Under the pieces are notes generated by a model, which was not told where the DNA came from, searched no databases, and saw only the letters and a list, made by a program, of their open reading frames with translations. This document shows positions 37,542-44,832 of a stretch of 64,000 nucleotides of DNA, in pieces. Location: IMG/VR virus record IMGVR_UViG_3300034685_000200, positions 1-64,000 of that record; one strand, 5' to 3'. Position numbers and translations under genes: made by a program. The DNA is from a virus. How positions within the stretch are numbered: the stretch's first letter is position 1; each line of letters starts with the position of its first letter.

Positions 37542-38725
37542 TTCCAATCTGAAAATATACTCGAATTTTTAATTCGATTTTTGGCCCACCAACTTCCTTC
37601 TTCGATGAGACTTTTGACGTTTGGTATGGCCCTAAATCGTGGTTTCAATGTGACCAACATGTGTTCCGCAATTTTACGTTTACAATCTAGGCATCCAATT
37701 TTTGCTGTTTCGCAAGCTGATTGAATTTCTTCAATCTGGTCTTTGTTTCCAAAGGCGATCCAGTGTGTGCTTAATGGACACTCGTGGAAGATTCCAGGTT
37801 CAGTTCGGCGTCTCGGATAAGTGATAAATCTATTGTAATATTCGTAAACTAGATCTTTTGCGGTCGTGAACCAATCGAGTAGAAGATAATTATTTAGAGA
37901 ACTCGACATTTTGCGTCCGTCGAATCCACAAAGGGGTCGGTCGCCTGAATAAACGGGTCGAAATCGCTTGATGCCAATGTTCCATCGATGTGTCAACATA
38001 TCGATGATTTCGTGGATTATTTGGACGTTGGGTTTCTGGTCGTCACCGACAATGAGTGTGTCGGGTTCGTAGAGGATCACATCAGCCGCCATGAGAAGAG
38101 GATAATGGGCTAGTCCCAGATTTCCATAAGAGATTTTGGTTACGTGATGGATTATTTCATTGATTGTCTTTTTATCAATTTTGCATTTTTCGAGTTGGTT
38201 GATGATACAGTTTGTTCCCAAGGGCGTTAGCCCACCAATCAGGATATCGGAATGAGAAAAGAAAACATCCACGATGCAATTTATCTCTTCTTCGTTTAAT
38301 GTCTGCTTATCGTTTAGGTAATCAATGAATTCATTCTTAAGTGCACTGACGTAAATTGGGTTTCTGAATAGAATTGCCGGTGTGGTTCCAGCGTTGATAA
38401 TCATGTTATGGAGTTCATAGTGTTTGTCTTTCATCTCATATTGGCTGATAAAAACAACATGTTCAGGGTCCAGGTTGACATAGCGAGAAATTGTCGTGAT
38501 ACATTGGATTGTGGTTTCTCGTGCGTCTTTCAACGCACGACCGGGGTGATGTTGTGAAGAAGTAAGGGTGTGTAGTTCAGCCGAAAAAATTATTGTTTTA
38601 AACTGATTTTCTAAAATTGGTTTGATAATGGAAAGATAGTGCCCAAGGTGCAAATTGGACGTTGGACGAAAGCCAACCATCGAAACGGAATAGTCGGTGG
38701 GGGTGAAACTCTCCATCAATCGCAT
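37499..38725 (-). CDS. trpS: Tryptophanyl-tRNA synthetase
   Basis: 408 residues. The class I signature PTSNLHLGHYL (HIGH) is near residue 23. Further family marks are LTSSQHHPGRA, HYPLLMAADVILYEPD and DDQKPNVQIIHEIID, and GRKMSSS is the KMSKS motif. It charges tRNA-Trp. Full length for TrpRS. Start ATG 38725 has AAAGGAG. No tRNA-Trp is in the window. A phage TrpRS is rare: it could serve the Trp-rich proteins nearby, replace a host enzyme lost in infection, or charge a phage suppressor tRNA. Confidence 0.9.
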   Translation of the reverse strand: MRLMESFTPTDYSVSMVGFRPTSNLHLGHYLSIIKPILENQFKTIIFSAELHTLTSSQHHPGRALKDARETTIQCITTISRYVNLDPEHVVFISQYEMKDKHYELHNMIINAGTTPAILFRNPIYVSALKNEFIDYLNDKQTLNEEEINCIVDVFFSHSDILIGGLTPLGTNCIINQLEKCKIDKKTINEIIHHVTKISYGNLGLAHYPLLMAADVILYEPDTLIVGDDQKPNVQIIHEIIDMLTHRWNIGIKRFRPVYSGDRPLCGFDGRKMSSSLNNYLLLDWFTTAKDLVYEYYNRFITYPRRRTEPGIFHECPLSTHWIAFGNKDQIEEIQSACETAKIGCLDCKRKIAEHMLVTLKPRFRAIPNVKSLIEEGSWWAKNRIKNSSIFSDWNYSETFDSLDILTY

Positions 38726-38842
38726 GTCTCCTTTCGTTGATTGGTGTTACTACATAGCTCCAAGAAGGTACTTCCCCTAATATAAAAAAGGTTCGCTTTA
38801 TTTGCAACAGGTAGATGACGATTTTCGTGAAAATTTTTCGTA

Positions 38843-39334
38843 TTAAGTGATCTGTTTTACTTTTACCTTCGTTTTATTTAGTTTTTTCGCATAGTTAGTT
38901 AGGTATTTTTTCCAATTCTTCTCGATATTCCCGATAGCATGTAGGTCTTTGATAAAGGGACGCCATGCCATCTCATAAAATTTCCGACTATTTTCTCTAG
39001 TGAAAAGGTCGGGTTTGTCGGTTTCCTGAAAATATAATTTTTCGAATGTTCGAAATACGTCGGGTGTCGAGAGAAACCGCAAGATGTCGTGAACCTCTCG
39101 TGTGTAGTCCGTAAGAATTCGATCTTCCTTGAATTTATGAATTTCTTCTTTACTAAAAAATTTTCCCTTCCCGTAAAGAACGTCGTCTCGGATTGGACCG
39201 AAGCCTTCTTCGAGAGTTTCCCAGAATTCTTTCATTGAGCGGCATTCGAATAATGTGAGTTTTATGTCGGTTGCCGCACCGCTGTGATTGAATTTGTAAA
39301 ATCGTTCTTTTGCCTAGTTTTTGTTAAACTTCAT
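38843..39334 (-). CDS. Hypothetical protein, amber at codon 7
   Basis: 163 codons. ATG 39334 (GGAGAGCC leader) opens the frame, TAG 39314-39316 is codon 7, and the stop is TAA 38843-38845. The internal Met at 39235 has no good ribosome site, so the longer form is preferred. Charged, helical (EIHKFKEDRILTDYTREV). It lies between TrpRS and the CCA enzyme gene set on the same strand. No domain recognised. Confidence 0.65.
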
Positions 39335-39347
39335 GTTGGCTCTCCAA

Positions 39348-39761
39348 TTAAGATTTGTAGAACTCTATTGTCATTTCGCAAAGATTCACGAGTTTTTCAA
39401 AGTTTTCTTTCTCGTCTTTCGCTAGTGTGTAATCTTCACTAAGCGAGTAGTAATGTAATAAATCTTCCTTGTTACATATATTATTTATTTTTACGATTTC
39501 AGTTGGAATTATTTCTGGAACTATTTCATAAATATTCGGTGTAGATGAAATGATGTTAATAGCTAGGTTTTCTGGCAAATATGTCAAGATCATTGATTTC
39601 AGTGTGTTTTTCAGGACCTCTTCTTTGATGTTGTGGTTTGAATAGGTATCTAACAACGAAAAATCGTCATCCATCAGTATCACACAAGCGTGGAGCATAC
39701 CGTTACTTTTTTTTACTATGTTGATGAAAAGATTCGCTTTTTCGTTTATGCTATCTTTCAT
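39348..39761 (-). CDS. Hypothetical protein
   Basis: 137 residues, start overlapping the stop of the CCA enzyme gene (ATGA at 39758-39761). Ends TAA. Mixed alpha/beta, acidic. Co-transcribed with the CCA enzyme, TrpRS and 38843..39334, so it may belong to a translation-related operon. Confidence 0.6.
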   Translation of the reverse strand: MKDSINEKANLFINIVKKSNGMLHACVILMDDDFSLLDTYSNHNIKEEVLKNTLKSMILTYLPENLAINIISSTPNIYEIVPEIIPTEIVKINNICNKEDLLHYYSLSEDYTLAKDEKENFEKLVNLCEMTIEFYKS

Positions 39762-41266
39762 AAATCAAATTTCCTCTTAATTTGGTTAAGTATTTCCTCT
39801 TTGGTTCTATTTGGATCTTCCAAGGTCAATTCGTTTGCAAAATCGAGAATTTCCTTGAAAATTTTTCCGGGTTTAAGTTTGAGTTCGTTTATGAGTGTGT
39901 GGCCCGTAATTATTGGTTTCAAAAATTTATCTTTTTCTGAATTTACCTCATCAATTAAAATCCGTATATTTTCAATCTTTTCCTTACTAAATTTAATCTC
40001 TTCCGGCGTTTTGTTCAAGTTTGAGATTGTGTCTGCGTGAAAAAGCTCGATGAGATTGGGCAAATCTTCTTCACCGAATTGTTGAATCAGTTTTCGAGCG
40101 CCCTTTGGGGTGGTCGGTTTGTTCATGTGGTAGCGAATGAATTTCGATACATATTCTATCTCTTTAGTAGAGAATTTCAAGCTTTTTAGAATTTCAGTTG
40201 CAACAGAAACTCCAATTTTTTCGTGATTATAGAAGGAGCGGTTTTCGGGGTCGTATGTGCTTGGTTTCCCAATGTCGTGTAGGTAAGCGGCCAGTTTTGC
40301 CAGAGATTCATTGGGATCGTTGGGGATTCGTGGGGTGAAATTGTCTCCCACCAACATAGCATGGGTGAACACATCTTCCCCGTGGTGTGGACCACCGTCG
40401 TGTTTTACGGACTTGGCTAGTGGTGGGAACAGGTATTCCAACATACCGAACGCATGTAAATCCCTGAAAAATCCAGACGCCCGTTGTGTGGCGCTCATGG
40501 ACTTTAAAATCTCTTCTCGGATTCGTTCTTTAGATACATTTTCCTTTACCATTTGGACCACTGATGGGTCTTTAAGAGCCGAAATCGTTTCGGGTGCATA
40601 TTTTCCATCCAATTTAAGACGAAATCGAATGGCCCGGTAGAACCGCAAAGGATCTTCCCGGAGTCGATCACGTGGATCGCCTACAAATCGAATAACTTTG
40701 TTTTCAATATCTGAAATTCCATTGTGTGGATCGACGATTTCCCCCGTTTTGCAATTGATGGCAATGGCGTTGATGGAAAGATCTCTTCTATCCAGGTCTT
40801 CTTGGATTGTTGTGGCATATTTTACGGTAAATTGCTTTCTATCTCCGGTTGGTTCTCCAATTTCCTTTCTGAATGTACTTACTTCAATCTCAGAATCATT
40901 TATTTTTACTCGGACTGTTGGAAATACATTTCCCGTTAATTTTGCTTTGTCTTCACCAAAAATTTTTATGATTTCTTCTGGTTTTAAATCAGTTGCTAAA
41001 TCAAAATCCTTTGGTTTTTTGCCGAGAAATAAATCTCTTACAGCACCACCAACAAGATATACCTTATCGGAATGTTCAAGTAGTGTGTCAACTATCAAAC
41101 GTTCGTCTTTGTTTAATCCTATTCGATTAAGATTGATGTTTTTTTGTTTATTTGCTAACTTGTAAAAATGTTGACGATAAACTTCAGTTTTACCATCATT
41201 TATGCGGATGACCGATTGTGGTGTTTTTATTAGTTTTGGGTTGTTCTTTCGCTTTTTTATTTTCAT
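39758..41266 (-). CDS. cca: CCA-adding tRNA nucleotidyltransferase with HD domain
   Basis: 502 residues. Class II nucleotidyltransferase head: LVGGAVRDLFLGKKPKDFDLATD (GG and DxD). Neck signatures are EDLDRRDLSINAIA and GDPRDRLREDPLRFYRAIRF. An HD domain with LAAYLHDIGKPSTYDPENR follows. It repairs or adds the 3' CCA of tRNAs without a template. The phage tRNA-Ile already encodes CCA, so it may maintain host tRNAs, protect against tRNA-cleaving defences, or act as a poly(A) polymerase-like enzyme. The extra N-terminal 60 residues are basic. Confidence 0.9.
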   Translation of the reverse strand: MKIKKRKNNPKLIKTPQSVIRINDGKTEVYRQHFYKLANKQKNINLNRIGLNKDERLIVDTLLEHSDKVYLVGGAVRDLFLGKKPKDFDLATDLKPEEIIKIFGEDKAKLTGNVFPTVRVKINDSEIEVSTFRKEIGEPTGDRKQFTVKYATTIQEDLDRRDLSINAIAINCKTGEIVDPHNGISDIENKVIRFVGDPRDRLREDPLRFYRAIRFRLKLDGKYAPETISALKDPSVVQMVKENVSKERIREEILKSMSATQRASGFFRDLHAFGMLEYLFPPLAKSVKHDGGPHHGEDVFTHAMLVGDNFTPRIPNDPNESLAKLAAYLHDIGKPSTYDPENRSFYNHEKIGVSVATEILKSLKFSTKEIEYVSKFIRYHMNKPTTPKGARKLIQQFGEEDLPNLIELFHADTISNLNKTPEEIKFSKEKIENIRILIDEVNSEKDKFLKPIITGHTLINELKLKPGKIFKEILDFANELTLEDPNRTKEEILNQIKRKFDL

Positions 41267-41375
41267 CCTTCAATACTCGCTGATAGAATTTTATAAGAAA
41301 TTAGTTAGCTTAACGACATTGTAAAAGATTAGAAGCAATGTGCAATAAAAAAACAGACGTTACGAAAAAAAGTTG

Positions 41376-41404
41376 TTGACAGAATGATTCAAAAAAAGTA
41401 TATT
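41376..41404 (+). promoter_or_regulatory. Sigma-70-type promoter for the MoxR gene
   Basis: TTGACA (41376-41381), a 17-bp spacer and TATATT (41399-41404), 50 bp before ATG 41454. A small hairpin GGGTT-GGTGATT-AACCC follows at about 41419-41435 in the leader. Confidence 0.75.
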
Positions 41405-41453
41405 TTCGGAAACTGGACGGGTTGGTGATTAACCCAAAACATAGGAGGGTGTG

Positions 41454-42497
41454 ATGAAGATTTCGGACATCAAGGTGGTCATTAAGAAATCGCTTGAAAA
41501 CGGATTTCGTCGTCCTTTGTATATGTGGGGGCCTCCTGGTATCGGAAAGAGCACGCTTATCAAGCAGGTCGCCGATGAACTTGGTGTCGGATTCATTGAT
41601 TTCCGCCTTATCTACTACGATACGGTGGACATGCGTGGCATTCCGTTTCCTGCTGTCGTGGAAGAGGATCGCCTTCGCAATCTCAATTCCATGGATGAAT
41701 ACATTCCCGTTTCGTCTGTAAAGACGGTGTGGTTTCAGCCTTCGATTCTTCCCCACGATGGTCGTGGTATTCTCTTTCTCGATGAGCTGAACGCCGCCGA
41801 ACCCGATATCCAAAAGGTTGCGCTTCAGCTTGCATTGGATCGCAAAATTGATAATTATCGACTTCCCGATGGTTGGGTTGTGGTTGCGGCTGGAAACAGA
41901 AGCGAAGATCGTGCGTATACCTACGATTTGAGTGCTCCACTCGCCAATCGGTTCATCCACATCAACGTTGACGTTGACGTGGAATCGTGGATCAAGTGGG
42001 CCGAAAACAACAACATTCATCCCTATGTGATTGCCTATGTTTCCAAGCAACGGCACCATCTTTTCCAGTTTAATCCCGATTCGGATGCGGTTACGTTCGC
42101 AACGCCCAGAACATGGGAATATGTAAGTGATATTGTTTATTCCTTTACCGGTTCTGTTCGAGACGAGTTGATTATTGGAACGGTTGGTGACGGTGTTGGT
42201 ATTGAATTTTTGAATTTTATTAAGATGTTTGAAAAGTTTCCTGATATTGATGATATTTTGAATGATCCTGAAGGAACTCCAGTTCCAGAAGAACATGATA
42301 TTCGTCATGCTGTTTGCAATTCTTTGATCAATGTTGTGAATGGTGAGAATATCGGAAAGATCAAGAAGTATGTTGAACGTTTCGGTGATGAATATGAAAT
42401 CGCATTCATTAGGATGATTGCAGAGGTAAAGCCAGCCCTTCTTGAAACGAGTGAAATGGCGCTGTGGGCTGTAAAGTTTGCAAAGTATCTTAATTAA
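41454..42497 (+). CDS. MoxR-family AAA+ ATPase
   Basis: 347 residues. Walker A is MWGPPGIGKSTLIKQVA, Walker B ILFLDELNAAEPDIQ, sensor 1 VVAAGNRSED, and an arginine-finger-type SAPLANRFIHI lies after it. This is the MoxR/RavA-like chaperone ATPase group, usually paired with a VWA-domain protein such as the one at 43610. Together they probably assemble or remodel a metalloprotein or virion complex. Start ATG 41454 has GGAGGGTG. Confidence 0.85.
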   Translation: MKISDIKVVIKKSLENGFRRPLYMWGPPGIGKSTLIKQVADELGVGFIDFRLIYYDTVDMRGIPFPAVVEEDRLRNLNSMDEYIPVSSVKTVWFQPSILPHDGRGILFLDELNAAEPDIQKVALQLALDRKIDNYRLPDGWVVVAAGNRSEDRAYTYDLSAPLANRFIHINVDVDVESWIKWAENNNIHPYVIAYVSKQRHHLFQFNPDSDAVTFATPRTWEYVSDIVYSFTGSVRDELIIGTVGDGVGIEFLNFIKMFEKFPDIDDILNDPEGTPVPEEHDIRHAVCNSLINVVNGENIGKIKKYVERFGDEYEIAFIRMIAEVKPALLETSEMALWAVKFAKYLN

Positions 42498-42510
42498 AAC
42501 AATGATTGAT

Positions 42511-42577
42511 CAAGTGGAAAATCAAAAGATTAATGATTGATTTTCCACTTGACATTAAACAATGATTCTGGTATAAA
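42511..42577 (+). promoter_or_regulatory. 14-bp inverted repeat overlapping a sigma-70-type promoter
   Basis: CAAGTGGAAAATCA (42511-42524) and TGATTTTCCACTTG (42538-42551) are perfect inverted arms. The right arm runs into the -35 TTGACA (42549-42554), followed by a 17-bp spacer and TATAAA (42572-42577). It may be an operator or a terminator/attenuator for the gene at 42632. Confidence 0.7.
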
Positions 42578-42631
42578 AGAATCACAATAAGGGGTTGGTG
42601 AATTAAACAATTAAACATAGGAGGAGAAGAA

Positions 42632-43513
42632 ATGGAAGCTATCGCCATGAAGATTGAAGATAATAAGAATGACATTTGTGAAAAGGCCGTGGTGGTTGAT
42701 CTCACAATTTCCTGTTGGGTGGGAAAAACCACTGATGTTCGTGGAAATGACGCCGTTTCCTCGACCTATGGTGTGAAGGAGACCCGTGGAAACTATGTGA
42801 AGTTTCTGGTTCCCAAGGAGAGGCTGAACGAGCTTAAAAAGCTTGAACAAAGGCTTCGTAATATGCATCGGAAAAACACACTTCCTTGGGGGGATCGTGG
42901 GGAACGTCTTCTTCCGACGAAGAATTATTTCCGATACATGGAAAAAATCGAGAAGGCCCGTTCCGAGTGGGAAAAGGCGGTGGACAAGTTTATTGATGAG
43001 TATAACGATCTTGTGGAGCAGAGCCGGGTTGAATTGGGTCACCTTTTTAACCCCAATGACTATCCTTCCGAGAGCGAAATTCGATCCTATTTCGGAATTT
43101 CCATCGATGTGTTTCCCATTCCCACCACCGATTTTCGAGTAAGTCTTGGTGGTGAGGAAGTGGAGAGGATGCGGAATCGCCTCGAACAGTTGCTTCAGAA
43201 GCGTTTTGAGGCGGCCAGCAAGGATCTTGTGATCCGCATGATGAATGTGGTGAAAAAGATCAAGGATCGTTTGACCGATCCCGAGGCCGAAAGGTTTCGC
43301 AAGAGCATGTTTGAGGCGGCAAACGATATTGTTGAAATTGTGGAATCCCTTAACGTGTCGGATGATCCCGAGCTTAATCGTCTTGCCACGGAAATTCGGG
43401 ATGTCTTTGGTGGTGTGAATGTAGATGAAATCAAAGAAAATCCCGACACCAAGAAGAAGGTCGCCGAAGATGCGGCGAAGATTCTCGAAAAAATTAAGAA
43501 GTACATGAATTAA
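42632..43513 (+). CDS. Coiled-coil protein between MoxR and VWA genes
   Basis: 293 residues, highly charged and helical (KEKRLNELKKLEQRLRNM-type stretches), with G+C-rich codons suggesting high expression. It has its own promoter upstream and a strong terminator downstream. Start ATG 42632 has GGAGGAG. In MoxR-VWA systems a third, substrate- or adaptor-type protein is common, and this may be it. No domain recognised. Confidence 0.7.
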   Translation: MEAIAMKIEDNKNDICEKAVVVDLTISCWVGKTTDVRGNDAVSSTYGVKETRGNYVKFLVPKERLNELKKLEQRLRNMHRKNTLPWGDRGERLLPTKNYFRYMEKIEKARSEWEKAVDKFIDEYNDLVEQSRVELGHLFNPNDYPSESEIRSYFGISIDVFPIPTTDFRVSLGGEEVERMRNRLEQLLQKRFEAASKDLVIRMMNVVKKIKDRLTDPEAERFRKSMFEAANDIVEIVESLNVSDDPELNRLATEIRDVFGGVNVDEIKENPDTKKKVAEDAAKILEKIKKYMN

Positions 43514-43521
43514 GAACCTTC

Positions 43522-43550
43522 GGGGATGGTTCACAACCATCCCCTTTTTT
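43522..43550 (+). terminator. Strong rho-independent terminator
   Basis: GGGGATGGTT pairs with AACCATCCCC (10-bp perfect stem, loop CAC), followed by TTTTTT. Confidence 0.95.
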
Positions 43551-43551
43551 A

Positions 43552-43599
43552 TTGACTTGTTGCTTGTTTTGTGATATATATTTATTACAAACAAGCAAC
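43552..43599 (+). promoter_or_regulatory. Promoter flanked by an 11-bp inverted repeat
   Basis: TTGACT (43552-43557), a 17-bp spacer and TATATA (43575-43580). Arms GTTGCTTGTTT (43559-43569) and AAACAAGCAAC (43589-43599) surround the -10 box, a classic operator position. It drives the gene at 43610. Confidence 0.7.
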
Positions 43600-43609
43600 G
43601 GAGGGTGAA

Positions 43610-44797
43610 ATGATCAACAAGAAAGAACAAGAACGATTGAGAAACATTAAGGCAAGATTCGTTCTCGTAGATCCTTTCTTTGCTAATCTTCTCAATAAGC
43701 TTGTTATTTTCCCTACTAGTGAAATAAAGACGGCGGCAACGGATGGTCAATTTTTGGCCTACAATCCTGATTTTTTTGATGAATTAAGCGTTCCAGAACA
43801 AGTGTTTGTGTTTGCCCATGAGGTGATGCATTGTGCGATGTTGCATCATCTGAGAATAGGTAGCCGTGAAAAAGAAACATGGAACACGGCGGCAGATTAT
43901 GTTGTGAATGGCATTTTGGTTTCCAATCATTCGCTTGTTAAGGGTGCATTGTTCGACAGTCGTTTTCATGGAATGAGCGCCGAAGAAGTTTACGAATTGT
44001 TGTTGCAGGAAGAAGATAAGGCCGAGCAAAATGGTTCTTCCGGTTCCAATGCCGAATCGGGTTCGGGTGGTGGCGGTGCTCCCGATGATCTCTACTCCCC
44101 CGGGACGCTTCCCGTTCCAGAAGAACTTCGGAATTCTGTCGGTGAAAAAAATGAAAACGAACAGGAAATTGAATGGCGTTCTACCGTTGAAAGCCTTCGA
44201 CAAAGCCTTGGTGGAACGTTGGCTGGAACAAGAGCCGGTCATTTTTTGCGAGAATTCGACAAGGTTTTCAATCCGAGTGTGGATTATAGGAAGATCTTGA
44301 ATCAGTTTTTAACGACGTGCCTTTCTAAAACCACGTCGTGGAAGAAGACCAAAAAACGTCTTCGTGCTCATGGCATTGTCCTTCCTGGGAAGGCTCGTCA
44401 AAAGGAAGCGCTGGATGTTGCCGTGATTGTGGACACGAGTGGTAGTATTTCACGGGATATGATTTCTCAAATCAACCGTGATTTGGAAGAGATTCGGGCG
44501 AAATTTGAAGCTACCATTCATTTTATTACGGTGGATTTCGCCGTTCATGATTATTTCGTCGTGAAGCCTCACGATAAAATTGAACTCACGTATCGTGGCG
44601 GTGGTGGAACGAGTTTTGTTCCTGGATTCAATCTTCTCCAAAGAGAACGTGTTTTACCCAAGGTGTGTCTCTATTATACCGATGGGTATTGCAATACGTT
44701 TCCCCAATCGGTTCCGAGGTTCCCGGTACTTTGGATGCTCACGATAAGAAATAATTGGTTTAAGCCACCATTTGGCAAAATCATCAAGATGGTTTAA
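43610..44797 (+). CDS. Metallopeptidase-like / VWA-domain protein (DUF2201-type)
   Basis: 395 residues. N-terminal half: FVFAHEVMHCAMLHH (HExxH-like) and NTAADYVVNGILV, as in DUF2201. A low-complexity linker follows (Ser/Gly-rich, residues 140-175). The C-terminal half is a VWA-like domain with VIVDTSGSIS (MIDAS-type DxSxS). It pairs with the MoxR ATPase at 41454. Start ATG 43610 has GGAGGGTG, preferred over the upstream frame opening. Confidence 0.8.
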   Translation: MINKKEQERLRNIKARFVLVDPFFANLLNKLVIFPTSEIKTAATDGQFLAYNPDFFDELSVPEQVFVFAHEVMHCAMLHHLRIGSREKETWNTAADYVVNGILVSNHSLVKGALFDSRFHGMSAEEVYELLLQEEDKAEQNGSSGSNAESGSGGGGAPDDLYSPGTLPVPEELRNSVGEKNENEQEIEWRSTVESLRQSLGGTLAGTRAGHFLREFDKVFNPSVDYRKILNQFLTTCLSKTTSWKKTKKRLRAHGIVLPGKARQKEALDVAVIVDTSGSISRDMISQINRDLEEIRAKFEATIHFITVDFAVHDYFVVKPHDKIELTYRGGGGTSFVPGFNLLQRERVLPKVCLYYTDGYCNTFPQSVPRFPVLWMLTIRNNWFKPPFGKIIKMV

Positions 44798-44804
44798 ATG
44801 AGAA

Positions 44805-44831
44805 GGGCGGTCAGTGAGACCGCCCATTTTT
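44805..44831. terminator. Bidirectional terminator
   Basis: GGGCGGTC pairs with GACCGCCC (8 bp, loop AGTGA), with a short T-run on the plus side. It sits between the convergent VWA gene (ends 44797) and the giant structural gene (ends 44833). Confidence 0.85.
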
Positions 44832-44832
44832 G

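Noticed and set aside
37499-38725. TGA reassigned to tryptophan (code 4), because of the TrpRS gene
   Set aside because: TGA ends many genes in tight ATGA or TGATG overlaps and is not found inside conserved frames; only TAG is.
41310-42308. 332-codon minus-strand open frame opposite the MoxR gene
   Set aside because: Antisense shadow of a well-supported AAA+ ATPase with all its motifs; no ribosome site and no sensible protein composition.
42611-43750. 379-codon minus-strand open frame
   Set aside because: Runs opposite the coiled-coil and VWA genes and across a terminator and promoter; a by-product of G+C-rich codon bias.
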